DNA from: Sphingomonas hankookensis
GTDB taxonomy: Bacteria; Pseudomonadota; Alphaproteobacteria; Sphingomonadales; Sphingomonadaceae
NCBI RefSeq assembly: GCF_028551275.1
Contig: NZ_CP117025.1
Span: forward strand, 1,731,501 to 1,795,500
Reading direction: 5' to 3'
Length of the DNA stretch: 64,000 bases
The notes under the pieces: generated by a model
Database searches by the model: none
Seen by the model: the letters and a program-made list of their open reading frames with translations, nothing else
Told to the model about the DNA's origin: nothing
Part shown: positions 45,047 through 54,296 of the stretch, piece after piece
Layout of the letters: every line of letters starts with the position of its first letter
Numbering within the stretch: position 1 is the stretch's first letter
Position numbers and translations under genes: made by a program

Positions 45047-45359
45047 CGATTATGTCTCTCGGCCGGTGCTTCTGGGGCTGCCGTTGGCGGCGGCTTCTGA
45101 CAGGCCGGAAGGGGGGCAGGCGCGACAGCTTGCGACCAACTCTTGCCGTTCGGATGCCGATGCAGGAAGGTCAGCTTACGCCGGAACAGGTCATTCCAGT
45201 TGGCCCCGACCAGCAGCTCTGGCAATTAGCTCTTCTGAATGATGGTGTTGGTACGAGGGCCGGACGATCGGCCTTTGCAGCGTCCGACAATCATTTGGCA
45301 TCGATTAACGTAATATGCAAAGGGCACGGGACGGAATGCGGGACGAAACCGGAGATATG
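45047..45359. other. Leader region of the ROK regulator gene
   Basis: Beyond the 8-bp duplication there is no credible gene. A minus-strand frame at 45043-45225 starts at TTG and reads into a Pro/Ala-rich tail that is created partly by the IS66 end. The promoter of the regulator gene should lie in the AT-richer part at 45270-45320. Confidence 0.4.
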
Positions 45360-46454
45360 ATGCAGGGTCTGGAAACATCCGGTGACCGATTGGTAATGAG
45401 CCTCATTCAACGTCATATAGGTGCAACACGCGCTGAATTGACGAAAGCATCATCCTTCACGCAACAATCAGTGTCGCGTATCATCGACCGCCTTGCAAAA
45501 CGCGACCTCATCAGGATCGGCGAGATTGTCCGCAACGGTCGGGGCCAGCCCAGCCCGATCATCAACCTCAATCCGGATGCCGCATTCTCGCTTGGCTTGT
45601 CGATCATGGCGGATGGTGTGAAGCTGGTCGCCATAAACCTGTGCGGTGAGGTGATCTGCGAGAGCGCGATCGGCGTTGAGTCTCCAAGTCCTTGCGATGT
45701 GCTGGAAATGGCCAGCAGCTTCATTGCCAGTTTGGCTGAACAAGGGCATGCGCTGACTGCGCTGGCCGGGTTGGGAATCGGGATTACGGGCTATTTCGTC
45801 GTTGACGGCAGTCAGGTCAATCCGCCCGCCCTGGATGATTGGGCATTCGTCGAAATAGGCCGCGTGTTCAAGGATGCGCTCGGTATCCCTGTGTGGGTGG
45901 AAAATGATGGTACGGCCGCCGCAGTGGGAGAATCCTTGCTCGGCTGTGGTCGTGAAGTCGATGACTTTGCCTATTTGCACTTTGCTGCCGGCTTCGGCGG
46001 AGGTCTGATCCGCAATGGGGGAGCGGTTCGCGGCGTCAGCGGCAACGCCGGTGAATTCGGTGGCATGCTGCCGCCCGATTATGTCTCCCCATCGCTGGGC
46101 AAATTGATGCAGATCGTCAAGGCCGAGGCGGGAATATCCTATCCGACCTTGCAGGCGTTTCTGGACGCTTTCGATCCATCATGGGCTGGGGTCTCGACCT
46201 GGCTCCAGGAAGCGGAACGCTCGCTCACCCTGATCGTCAACGGCATCGGGTCTGCGGTGGACCCGGGCATGATTATCCTTGGCGGACGACTACCAGAAGT
46301 GTTGGCCAGCGCGTTGATCGAGCGGTTGCACTTCTATCCCGCAGAACGGCGAGGCTTTCGCCGTCCATCTCCATCGCTTCGGTTCGCCGCATCCCCGTGC
46401 GATCCAGTCGCTGTCGGGGCAGCGATGCTCCCGTTCCAAGCTGTATTTTTTTGA
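45360..46454 (+). CDS. ROK-family transcriptional regulator
   Basis: A 364-aa regulator. Several in-frame ATGs exist (45315, 45336, 45357, 45360). I chose 45360 because GGAG lies 5 bases before it. The N-terminal winged helix spans residues about 10-60 (TRAELTKASSFTQQSVSRII). The ROK sugar-kinase-like domain follows with GLGIGITGYFV, VENDGTAAAVGES and FGGGLIRNGGAVRGVSGNAG. The Cys-rich zinc motif of sugar-sensing ROK kinases is not evident, which fits a regulator and not a kinase. It likely controls the TonB receptor and phosphodiesterase genes to its right. The effector is unknown. Confidence 0.85.
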   Translation: MQGLETSGDRLVMSLIQRHIGATRAELTKASSFTQQSVSRIIDRLAKRDLIRIGEIVRNGRGQPSPIINLNPDAAFSLGLSIMADGVKLVAINLCGEVICESAIGVESPSPCDVLEMASSFIASLAEQGHALTALAGLGIGITGYFVVDGSQVNPPALDDWAFVEIGRVFKDALGIPVWVENDGTAAAVGESLLGCGREVDDFAYLHFAAGFGGGLIRNGGAVRGVSGNAGEFGGMLPPDYVSPSLGKLMQIVKAEAGISYPTLQAFLDAFDPSWAGVSTWLQEAERSLTLIVNGIGSAVDPGMIILGGRLPEVLASALIERLHFYPAERRGFRRPSPSLRFAASPCDPVAVGAAMLPFQAVFF

Positions 46455-46503
46455 CATCACTGCTTCAATACTGCGGCTTGATTCGGCTCGCAATGCTAAG
46501 GAG

Positions 46504-46659
46504 CGCCCGCGCCAAACAATGGTAGGCCTTCATCTCTATATAAAATATTGTTTGATTTCATTATATTAAAATAGAGTTTTTCTTTATCACACCAAATGTG
46601 TGGAAATGTCATATATTCTACACTTTGGGTGTGGATATGCCGCTGCCAACAGGACAAAG
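46504..46659 (+). promoter_or_regulatory. AT-rich promoter region of the TonB receptor gene
   Basis: 46530-46600 is strikingly AT-rich in a GC-rich window (for example TATATAAAATATTG and TTATATTAAAATAG). A weak dyad from 46536 to 46574 (CTATATAAAATAT against ATATTAAAATAG) may be an operator for the adjacent ROK regulator. Exact -35 and -10 boxes cannot be fixed by eye. Confidence 0.4.
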
Positions 46660-49353
46660 ATGCAGGGGCTTCTCCAGATGAAACAGGGATCAAACAGGCG
46701 AAACTATTGGGCTGCGGGCCTGATCGCCATCGCTACGGCTTCGGCTGCACAGGCTCAGGTCACACCTCAGCCGGGTGAGACCGGATTGCCGGATAATGTG
46801 GAGGCGAAGGGGAATGACGGCGATATCGTCGTCACGGGCGAACGCTATGTGAATCGTGCCGCCATTCAGGCCAAACGCGCCAATCCGCGGATCGCGGACG
46901 TCGTGTCCGCGTCCGAGGTCGGCTCGCTGCCCGATTTCGGTTTCGGCGAAGCCATGCGGCGCATCCCCGGCATCTCTCTGGTTCAGAACAATCAGCGGGG
47001 CGAAGATCAGTTCGTCGGCATTCGAGGGCTTAACTCGGCCTATACGCTCGTCGTCCGTGATGGTATTGCCCTGCCTTCGACCGAGGTGGGACGCCGCAGC
47101 GTGTCGCTTGACGTGCTGCCCTCCACCATTGCCAGCCAGATCACGGTTACCAAATCGTTGACACCCGACATGGACGGCAATGCCATCGGTGGCCAGATCA
47201 ACTATCGCACGCCCAGCGCCTTCGATCATGATCGCCTGTTCGGTTCGATCCGGGTGGATTATGGCGATTATCAAAATGGTCGCCGTTACAGCAACCGCAC
47301 GCCGTCCGGCAAAATCGATGCATTGCTAACCACCCGCTTCGGCAATGAAGACCAGTTCGGCCTGGTCGTCGGGGGCAGTTATTTCCGCCGAGACTCTTCG
47401 TCGACGGATCCGACCGCTGCCTCCTACGGCTATTATGATGCCGCTGGCGCGCGCCTCGCGCTCAATTCGCCCAGCATCGCCAGCGCCAATGCCGGACCGT
47501 TGCGGCGCGACTATTATGTCTACGACAATCTGCGCGACCGCCTCGGCTTGTTCGGGAAGCTGGAATTCAACAACCACAACGGCATTGCCGCCACCATCTC
47601 GGCAGCTCAGTTCACGCACAAGAATGACGAGGACCGCAACGACAATGTCCTGGCGGCATCGGGCAATCTTACGAATGTGACAGCAACGAGCGGCACGGCC
47701 CAGTCCGGCACCGGCACGGTGCAATATGACAGATATTTCCAGCGACGCCAGATCCGCTATGTCACCGGCACGCTCGATCTCCAGCCGACCGAGCGCGACG
47801 AGATCAATTTTCGCGCCAGTTATGGCGTGGGAAGGTTCAGCAGCGCCAATGTGGAAAGCATCTACACAGGCGGCAGCGCCTCGAGCCTGTTCGGCTATGA
47901 CTATAGCTACAACCAATCGGATTTTCCGATATTGGCGCCGCGCAATGCTGCCGCGACCGACCCGTCCCGCTATCGGCAGACGCTTTACGGCTATGGCCTG
48001 AATCGCAACATTGAAAAGGCGACGACCGTGGGCCTGGACTACGGACATAATATGTCCGCGCAGGACCAGGGGCTGGGCTTCAAGGCGGGCACCCAATTCC
48101 GGCTGCTTGACCGGAATTACGATCACACCGAAAGCTATTATCAGCCGGTCTCCACGGCGCTTGCGCCGCTATTGAGCACGCAGATCCGCGGCAACAGCTT
48201 CTCGCCCTTTATCGATCCGGCCTATACGATGATGCTGGTCGATCAGAACGCTGCGGAAGCCTATTTTCAGGCCAACAAGGGGAATTACGCCCTGCTCGCT
48301 GCCACGGCGGACAACAATATCAGCGGTAATTACGGCGTGAAGGAGAACGTCTATTCCGGTTATTTCATGACGACATGGCGGGGCGACCGGCTGCGCATGA
48401 CCGCCGGCTTGCGCTATGAACTGACCGATTTCAAAAGTTCATCCTATACGCGATCGGCTTACACCACACCCGCGCAATATGCTCTGGCCCAGCGCAGCAG
48501 CAGCTATGGCAATCTGCTGCCGTCGTTCAACGCCAGCTATGACGTTACCGGCAATGTGAAGCTCAGGGCGGCCTATGCACGCGCCATCGGGCGTCCCAAT
48601 TATGATGACCTCGCTACGCCCGCTACGATCACCCGCACGCCGATGGGCTTGTCGGTCGCCAGGGGCAATGCCGATCTCAAGGCCCGTCTGGCCGACAATT
48701 ATGATCTTTCGTTCGAATGGTATTTCGCCAGCGACAGCATCTTCTCGGCCGCGCTGTTTCGAAAGGATATCGCCAATGAAATCTTCCGGTCTGTGTCGGA
48801 AGATACGCTCGACATCGGCGGCGTTCCCACCCTTGTTACCGTGAGCCAGGCGCGTAACCTCGACAAGGCGCGTGTGGAAGGACTGGAACTGGGCCTCGTG
48901 GTGTCGAGCCTCGGCTCGCTGTCTTCGCCGCTCAGGGGGCTGGGTTTCTCGACCAACGTCACGCTGCTCAAGACCAATCCCACCAGCATTCTCATGAACA
49001 ACGGCACCTATCGCCAGCTTAATTCCCTGCTGGAGCAGGCCGATACCGTGTTCAACGCCAGCCTGTTCTACAGCATTGGCCGGTTCAGCGCGAAGGCGGC
49101 CTATAACTACACCGGCCGTCAGCTTGCGGTGGTCGGCACGGACTTTGCCGCCAACGACCGTTATCTAGGCGCTGCGAACATCGTGGACCTCCAGGCTTCC
49201 TATCGCGTGAGGAAGAATCTCACATTCATGGTCACCGCGAAGAATGTCGGAAACGATCGTCCCACACGCTATTTCGGCCCCGGCGGTGCCGTGACCCGCG
49301 ATGTGATCGACAATGGCCGGTCATTCTTCGCCGGCGCATCCTACAAATTCTGA
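46660..49353 (+). CDS. TonB-dependent receptor
   Basis: About 897 aa from ATG 46660, which follows CAGGACAAA. The signal peptide ends at ASAAQAQ (residues about 12-33). The plug domain starts near DIVVTGERY and includes FGEAMRRIPGISL and GIRGLNSAYTLVVRDG. The long C-terminal barrel ends in Phe (FFAGASYKF), as needed for outer-membrane assembly. It looks like the Xanthomonas/Caulobacter type of receptor, which often imports carbohydrates or organophosphates. Two exported phosphodiesterases follow at 15 bases, so the ligand may be a phosphodiester. The substrate is inferred. Confidence 0.9.
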   Translation: MQGLLQMKQGSNRRNYWAAGLIAIATASAAQAQVTPQPGETGLPDNVEAKGNDGDIVVTGERYVNRAAIQAKRANPRIADVVSASEVGSLPDFGFGEAMRRIPGISLVQNNQRGEDQFVGIRGLNSAYTLVVRDGIALPSTEVGRRSVSLDVLPSTIASQITVTKSLTPDMDGNAIGGQINYRTPSAFDHDRLFGSIRVDYGDYQNGRRYSNRTPSGKIDALLTTRFGNEDQFGLVVGGSYFRRDSSSTDPTAASYGYYDAAGARLALNSPSIASANAGPLRRDYYVYDNLRDRLGLFGKLEFNNHNGIAATISAAQFTHKNDEDRNDNVLAASGNLTNVTATSGTAQSGTGTVQYDRYFQRRQIRYVTGTLDLQPTERDEINFRASYGVGRFSSANVESIYTGGSASSLFGYDYSYNQSDFPILAPRNAAATDPSRYRQTLYGYGLNRNIEKATTVGLDYGHNMSAQDQGLGFKAGTQFRLLDRNYDHTESYYQPVSTALAPLLSTQIRGNSFSPFIDPAYTMMLVDQNAAEAYFQANKGNYALLAATADNNISGNYGVKENVYSGYFMTTWRGDRLRMTAGLRYELTDFKSSSYTRSAYTTPAQYALAQRSSSYGNLLPSFNASYDVTGNVKLRAAYARAIGRPNYDDLATPATITRTPMGLSVARGNADLKARLADNYDLSFEWYFASDSIFSAALFRKDIANEIFRSVSEDTLDIGGVPTLVTVSQARNLDKARVEGLELGLVVSSLGSLSSPLRGLGFSTNVTLLKTNPTSILMNNGTYRQLNSLLEQADTVFNASLFYSIGRFSAKAAYNYTGRQLAVVGTDFAANDRYLGAANIVDLQASYRVRKNLTFMVTAKNVGNDRPTRYFGPGGAVTRDVIDNGRSFFAGASYKF

Positions 49354-49367
49354 CGAAAGCACAAGAT

Positions 49368-50228
49368 ATGCGCAAATCCCTTTTCGCGGTATCCGTCATT
49401 GCCGCCGCCCTGTCGATCGGCCAGCCCGCGCTGGCCCATCGCTCGGATGACATCTGGACAGCACTGATGGCTCCGCCCGGCGCCCGATCCTTCGTTGTCG
49501 CGCACCGCGGCGCCCATGTAGAGGTGCCGGAAAACTCGGCCGCCGCCATTCGCCGCGCGATTGAACTTGGCGTCGACATTGTCGAGATTGATGTCCGCTT
49601 TACCCGGGACAATGTCGCCATTCTGATGCATGATCCGAAGATTGACCGGACGACGAACGGCCACGGCGAAGTGGAAAGCATGACGTTCGCGGAAATCGAA
49701 CGGTTGCGCCTGCTCGGTCCCGATGGCAAGCCGACGGCCTATCGGGTGCCGACGCTGAAATCCGTGCTGCGGATCGCGCGGGACAAGATCGTGGTCGATC
49801 TTCACCTCAAGGTCGATCGCGCTCCTGAGGTGGCGGCGATTCTGCGGCAGGCGGGCATCCGCCATGCCCTTTTCTATGCCGACGATGCGCCGTGGCTTGA
49901 TAATATGCAGGCGCAATGGCGTGGCGGCGAAACAGTGCGGCTGGCCCAGTCTCGCGAAGAACTGGATTATTATCTGAAGCAGGCCAGCCCGCATTTCGTT
50001 CACCTGACACCGGCCTATCTTTCGCGCGAGTTGATTGAAGGGCTGGATCGGCGTGGGGTGAGAGGCATGGTCAACGTCATTGGCGGTCCCGATCGCGCGG
50101 CGGCGGCGGATCGCGGTGCAAGCTATGATGCTTTCATCAACAGCGGAGTCAGCATCATCCAGACCGACCGGCCAAAAGACCTTATCGAGCGCATGACCGA
50201 ACTTGGCCGTCACAGGATGATCCGTTAA
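49368..50228 (+). CDS. Exported glycerophosphodiester phosphodiesterase 1
   Basis: 286 aa with a signal peptide (MRKSLFAVSVIAAALSIGQP, cut after ALA). The GDPD barrel has the metal-binding set VVAHRGAHVEVPENS (about residue 44), IVEIDVRFTRD (about 71), LMHDPKIDRTTNGHG (about 85) and DLHLKVDR (about 144). It should hydrolyse glycerophosphodiesters in the periplasm to glycerol-3-phosphate and an alcohol. Its stop is 1 base from the start of a second gene of the same family. It starts 14 bases after the receptor. Confidence 0.9.
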   Translation: MRKSLFAVSVIAAALSIGQPALAHRSDDIWTALMAPPGARSFVVAHRGAHVEVPENSAAAIRRAIELGVDIVEIDVRFTRDNVAILMHDPKIDRTTNGHGEVESMTFAEIERLRLLGPDGKPTAYRVPTLKSVLRIARDKIVVDLHLKVDRAPEVAAILRQAGIRHALFYADDAPWLDNMQAQWRGGETVRLAQSREELDYYLKQASPHFVHLTPAYLSRELIEGLDRRGVRGMVNVIGGPDRAAAADRGASYDAFINSGVSIIQTDRPKDLIERMTELGRHRMIR

Positions 50229-50229
50229 T

Positions 50230-51189
50230 ATGACTGGACCGATCGCCACCACTTCCCGCCGGCTATGGGCCATTGCCCTTGTCACATCGCTCTGCATCGG
50301 GACGGGCGCGGCAGACCGCGCGCTTGCGCAAAGTCCCCGGCAACGGCTGGCGAACGCTGAAAGCGGCGCCATGGTAGTTGCCCATCGCGGCTGCCATCGC
50401 TCAGGCGTGAAGCATGGATTGCCGGGCGCGCCGGAAAATTCTCTGCTTGCGCTCGACCATTGCATCGCCATGGGAATCGACGTCATGGAAACCGATGTCC
50501 GTCGCACCCGCGACGGCTATCTCGTCATCATGCACGATGCGACGGTCGACCGGACCACGGACGGCACCGGCAAGGTCGCTGACATGACGCTTGCCGAGAT
50601 CAGGCGATTGCACCTGCGCGACGGCATGGGCGGCGCGGCTGCGGCGGTGACCGCCCAGCAGGTGCCGACCCTTGCCGACATGTTGTCCCATGGACAGGGC
50701 CGCATCCTGTTCAACCTGGATATACAGGAAGCGATCTATGGCGAAGCGATCGACGAAGCTTTGCGCCTGGGCGCGGCGAACGATGCCATCCTGAAAACGA
50801 GGGCCGGGTCAGGCTCCCCGCCGCTGGCGGCCATCTCCCCTTATGATCGCGTGCCGTTCATGCCCATATTGTCGAAAGTCAGCGGAACTCCGTCCGAGAT
50901 GGTGGCGCTCGCCCGGCAACAGCTTGCGGGCGGCCGCCGTCCCGTTGCCTTCGGCACGCCCCGGCTCGACGGCGTTTCCCTTGCGGCGCTGCGAAACGAG
51001 GCACGCAAGGCGGGCGTAAGGCTCTGGACGAACACGTTGGGCGATGGCGATGCCCAAGCCATGAGCGATCCGGACCGCATCTGGGGCCGCCTGCTCAGCG
51101 ATGGTTTCTCGATGATCCAGACCGACGCACCGGAAATGCTCAAGGAATTTATCGCGCGCCAGCATTCAGGCGAGGCGTCACATCGCTGA
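50230..51189 (+). CDS. Exported glycerophosphodiester phosphodiesterase 2
   Basis: 319 aa. An N-terminal signal sequence (LWAIALVTSLCIGTGAADRA, cut near ALA) precedes a second GDPD domain with VVAHRGCHRSG and PENSLLALDH (about residue 40), VMETDVRRTRDGYLVIMHDA (about 78) and TTDGTGKV. The loop inserted between HRG and PENS (KHGLPGA) differs from protein 1, so the two may prefer different head groups. The tandem arrangement suggests co-expression. A role in phosphate or glycerol supply from phospholipid head groups is inferred. Confidence 0.88.
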   Translation: MTGPIATTSRRLWAIALVTSLCIGTGAADRALAQSPRQRLANAESGAMVVAHRGCHRSGVKHGLPGAPENSLLALDHCIAMGIDVMETDVRRTRDGYLVIMHDATVDRTTDGTGKVADMTLAEIRRLHLRDGMGGAAAAVTAQQVPTLADMLSHGQGRILFNLDIQEAIYGEAIDEALRLGAANDAILKTRAGSGSPPLAAISPYDRVPFMPILSKVSGTPSEMVALARQQLAGGRRPVAFGTPRLDGVSLAALRNEARKAGVRLWTNTLGDGDAQAMSDPDRIWGRLLSDGFSMIQTDAPEMLKEFIARQHSGEASHR

Positions 51190-51214
51190 CGCATATCGGC
51201 GCTAGCGAGCCCGC

Positions 51215-52513
51215 GTGCGCCGGAATTTGAAAGTTTTGCATCGGGAAGCGCTTACCGAAAGCCAGGCGGCGCTGTGGCCCTATGGCGTGGCGCATTTCGG
51301 AAAGAGCCTTTTCTGGTATTCAAGCGAGCTGGTCTTCGCCTTCTTCCTGACCGAGCGCGCAGGGCTGCCCGCCGCATGGATGGGGGGCCTGCTGGCCGGT
51401 GGACTGGTGCTGAGCGCGCTGATCGACCTCGCCATCGGCTGGAAATTGCGCGGCGCCTCGTTCACACTTGCCCGCGCCTGCCGGTTGCAGTTCATCGGGG
51501 CTTGCGCGAGCGCGGCGGTGATAACGCCTCTCTTCGCCGCGGATCTGCTGCCCGAGGCATGGCGGCTGATCTGGGCGGTGCTGCTCGCGACCCTCTTTCG
51601 TATTGCCTATGCGCTCTATGACATTCCACAGAACGCCACGCTGGGTCTCGCCACGCGCAATGCCAGGGAGCGCGCGCGGCTGGCTGCATTGCGGCTGTCC
51701 TGTAGTGGTATGGCCTCCATCGCGGTCGCCACCGCGCTCGCCTGGCTGGTCAGCGGCGGGAGTCAGAACGGAAGCGGCCGTTTTGCGCTAGTGACGCTGG
51801 GGATGTCCGTGGTCGCCATCGGCTCGGCCTGGTATCTGACGCGACTGCGGCCACGTCCTGGCGCCGACTGCGCGGTTCCCGCCGCATCGTCCGCTTCGGG
51901 CACCGGCATCGGCCTGATCCCGCTGCTCCTGCTGATGTTTCTGGTATCGATAGCGACATCGGTGTTCGGCAAGCTCGAACCCTATTATGTCGCCTATCGC
52001 TGGCAGGGCCAGGGAGGGACGATCATCATCGCCGTCTCAGTCGGCCTTACCGTGGCGCAGCCATTCTGGCTGATCGCATTGCGTCGGATGGGCCACCTCC
52101 GTACGCTCTGCGTGGCGTTCGTCCTTCTGGGCGCCGGGGCGATCGCCTTCACGCTTGCCGAGACCGCCGGCTATTATGCGCAGGCGGCCTTCGCATTCCT
52201 GTTCGGCGCGGCCAATGGAGGCATTGCCACGCTTTTGTGGGCGAGCTTCGCGGATCGGGTTTCCGCCGAGCGTCCGACCGCGCCCGCCTCCGCATTTGCG
52301 CTGTTGACGGCGATTTCGAAATTCGGGCTGGCGGTCGCCAGCTTGACGGTCGCGGCGTGGCTTTTTCTGGTGGACTATCGCGTTGACGGCACGGGGCTTG
52401 TCCTCGCCATGGCGGGCATTCCAGCGGCCGCCGTGGCAATGTGCCTGGCCGTCATGGTCCTGTCGACCCCGATCCGAAGCGGCGGACGGCTCGGCATTAT
52501 GCCGCGGATCTGA
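51215..52513 (+). CDS. Permease of the MFS/GPH cation symporter type
   Basis: 432 aa with about twelve transmembrane segments. It opens after GTG 51215. The stretch FGKSLFWYSSELVFAFFLTE and the DIPQNATLGLATRNARERAR loop between helices 4 and 5 are typical of the glycoside-pentoside-hexuronide/cation symporter family. It would import the product of the periplasmic phosphodiesterases across the inner membrane with H+ or Na+. It lies 25 bases after the second phosphodiesterase and closes the locus. Substrate identity is inferred from context only. Confidence 0.82.
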   Translation: MRRNLKVLHREALTESQAALWPYGVAHFGKSLFWYSSELVFAFFLTERAGLPAAWMGGLLAGGLVLSALIDLAIGWKLRGASFTLARACRLQFIGACASAAVITPLFAADLLPEAWRLIWAVLLATLFRIAYALYDIPQNATLGLATRNARERARLAALRLSCSGMASIAVATALAWLVSGGSQNGSGRFALVTLGMSVVAIGSAWYLTRLRPRPGADCAVPAASSASGTGIGLIPLLLLMFLVSIATSVFGKLEPYYVAYRWQGQGGTIIIAVSVGLTVAQPFWLIALRRMGHLRTLCVAFVLLGAGAIAFTLAETAGYYAQAAFAFLFGAANGGIATLLWASFADRVSAERPTAPASAFALLTAISKFGLAVASLTVAAWLFLVDYRVDGTGLVLAMAGIPAAAVAMCLAVMVLSTPIRSGGRLGIMPRI

Positions 52514-52960
52514 TCGGTGACAACGTTCAATGTCTCCGGCCAAACAGGATTGCACCAAGAGGATGCAATCCGTCGCGAGCCGGCGGCGCCTATGGCCATG
52601 TCGACACGGGCGGCTCGATCGGTGGCCAAGCCAAATATTGCCTAGTGCCCCATACCGACTTCAATCTGCTCGAATTCCCCGATCGCGACCGCGCCATGGA
52701 GCGTATCCGTGATCTTGCTATGTTGTCGGACATCCTTCCGACCGGCTTTCTTGCTTGGGGTATGGCAGCTTCCCAGAGTCGACTGCCGTCAAGCAGCCAT
52801 TCTGGAATCGGCCAGCCTTGCTCGTTCCCTGCCCGATCTCCTACGGTTCGCGAACGGCCGGTTTATCCGAAACCTGACACCCACGGATGCGCGCTGAAAC
52901 GGCGGTTTTGTCCCAAAGCGCGGTGAAGTGGCCCCTCGCGGGAGGCGAGGAGCCAACCGG
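52514..52960. other. Gene-free stretch with formaldehyde dehydrogenase debris
   Basis: Outside the FdhA remnant (52564-52749) I see no gene in these 447 bases. The rest is ambiguous junk DNA between the permease gene and the convergent end of the recombinase gene at 52961. Confidence 0.4.
52564..52749 (+). pseudogene. Remnant of glutathione-independent formaldehyde dehydrogenase
   Basis: This frame encodes about 60 residues, including GGAYGHVDTGGSIGGQAKYC, LVPHTDFNLLEFPDRDRAME and LAMLSDILPTG. These match the central catalytic-domain region of the zinc-dependent formaldehyde dehydrogenase FdhA (medium-chain family). Neither the N-terminal half nor the NAD-binding half is present, so it is a fragment. 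It sits next to a solo recombinase gene, which may explain the truncation. Confidence 0.7.
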
Positions 52961-53593
52961 TCAGATTTCGGTATTCTCCGCAAGGGCAAGCGCGTCTTCC
53001 ACGTCGATCCCGAGATAGCGCACTGTGTTCTCGATCTTGCTATGACCGAGAAGGATCTGGACGGCACGAAGGTTACCGGTCGCCCTGTAGATGATCGATG
53101 CCTTCGTTCGGCGAAGGGAGTGCGTGCCATAGTCGCTTCGCATCAGACCAACCCCTGTCACCCATTCATCGACGAGCCGGGCGTACTGGCGGGTGCTGAG
53201 ATGCCCATTATGATCAACCCGGCTGGGAAAGACATAGTCGTCGACCGTGCCGCCCCGCCGCTCAAGCCAAGCCAGCAGGCTGCCCCGGGTGTCTGAGAGC
53301 AGTTCGAACTGAACAGGCCGACCTGTTTTCTGCTGCATCACGATCGCACGCGTTCGGATCTGCCCGCCGCTGACGATGTCGCCGATCTTCATCTGCACGA
53401 GGTCGCAGCCCCGAAGCTTGCTGTCGATCGCCAAGTCAAATAGCGCCCGATCTCGCAAGCGGCGGTGCTGATTGAGGTAGAATCGGATCTCCCAAATTTG
53501 CTTCGGTTTCAGCGCGCGCTTCGCACCGACGGTTCGTCCGGCATTCCAGACTTGGCGCTTTGTGGCGGTGGGTTCGGTTTCAGGCATCTCCAT
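52961..53593 (-). CDS. Solo tyrosine recombinase/integrase, about 210 aa
   Basis: Start chosen at ATG 53593, seven bases after GGAG. Longer in-frame starts exist up to 53668. The catalytic domain carries the first Arg in SKLRGCDLVQMKIGDI (about residue 60), the HxLRR motif in GTHSLRRTKASII (about 155), LLGHSKIENTVRYLGI with the nucleophilic Tyr (about 190). The N-terminal core-binding domain is short, as in other alphaproteobacterial orphan integrases of 200-220 aa. These are common on plasmids and islands. It transcribes leftward, away from the cobalamin region. Confidence 0.88.
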   Translation of the reverse strand: MEMPETEPTATKRQVWNAGRTVGAKRALKPKQIWEIRFYLNQHRRLRDRALFDLAIDSKLRGCDLVQMKIGDIVSGGQIRTRAIVMQQKTGRPVQFELLSDTRGSLLAWLERRGGTVDDYVFPSRVDHNGHLSTRQYARLVDEWVTGVGLMRSDYGTHSLRRTKASIIYRATGNLRAVQILLGHSKIENTVRYLGIDVEDALALAENTEI

Positions 53594-53902
53594 GATCATT
53601 CTCCGATGGCCAGAGTGGCCGTCCGAAGAACGCTCTGGCGCCTGATAAGCATGATTACCTCGAGGCACCAGCCGACCACTTCCGGTCGTACAGGAGTCCG
53701 ATGGCCAACGATAGGTTCAGTGAAAACCCGCCATTCAAATCGAGTGCGCGCGGTTGGTGCGCTCTGGCCGTGCCAATGGCAATGGTGGCGCGGGATGCAG
53801 TAATCGTTGATTCAATCCCTACTCCAAGCGTTATTGGCTTTTCCGATCACTTCAGTTAGACGAGGGATCGAGAACCGGATCATTCCGGCTTTCATTGATC
53901 GC
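53594..53902. other. Gene-free region upstream of the first riboswitch
   Basis: Nothing gene-like is seen. It includes the short dyad GGCCAGAGTGGCC (53608-53620) in the recombinase leader, and the promoter of the riboswitch-controlled transcript must lie toward its right end, around 53830-53890. An attachment site for the recombinase is possible but not recognisable. Confidence 0.4.
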
Positions 53903-54110
53903 GCCGGTGCCCCCCGCAAGGGGCTTAATCGGGAATGCGGTGCGGAAGCTTGCTTCCAAATCCGTGGCTGTCTCTGCAACTGTAAGCGGATAGCGCGATG
54001 TACATCGCTCCTCATTTGAAGGGGCAGCCACTGGGCCGGACGCTAAATCATGCGAGGTCTGGGAAGGCGTGCATCAAGCTGTGACCCGTGAGCCAGGAGA
54101 CCTGCCGGCG
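53903..54110 (+). ncRNA. Cobalamin riboswitch 1, upstream of TonB receptor
   Basis: The conserved elements are in order: GCCGGTGC, GGGCTTAATCGGGAATGCGG, CCGTGGCTGTC, the B12 box GCAACTGTAAGCGG, GCCACTGGG, then GGGAAGGCG and GAGCCAGGAGACCTGCCGGC. This is a full cobalamin (class I) aptamer. Cobalamin binding should shut off the TonB receptor gene, probably by hiding its ribosome-binding site or by termination further downstream. Confidence 0.95.
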
Positions 54111-54296
54111 TCTGGTCGCTCTTGCCTTGGTCCAGAGGATGGCTGCGGCACGGTGAACTCCGTCTGAGCGACGAACGAGCGGCTGGGGTCGCATCGGAGA
54201 CGTGCGTCGGCCACCCATGGCGTCCGGTCGCCGCGCGTGTCGCCCGTTCGCGCGGGTATGCCCCGGCCACGTCGCAAGACGCCGGGGGACTATTTC

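Noticed and set aside
45043..45225. Short minus-strand frame with a Pro/Ala-rich tail next to IS66 copy 2
   Set aside because: Starts at TTG just after a TAA, ends in the IS66 terminus, and could not be linked to any family.
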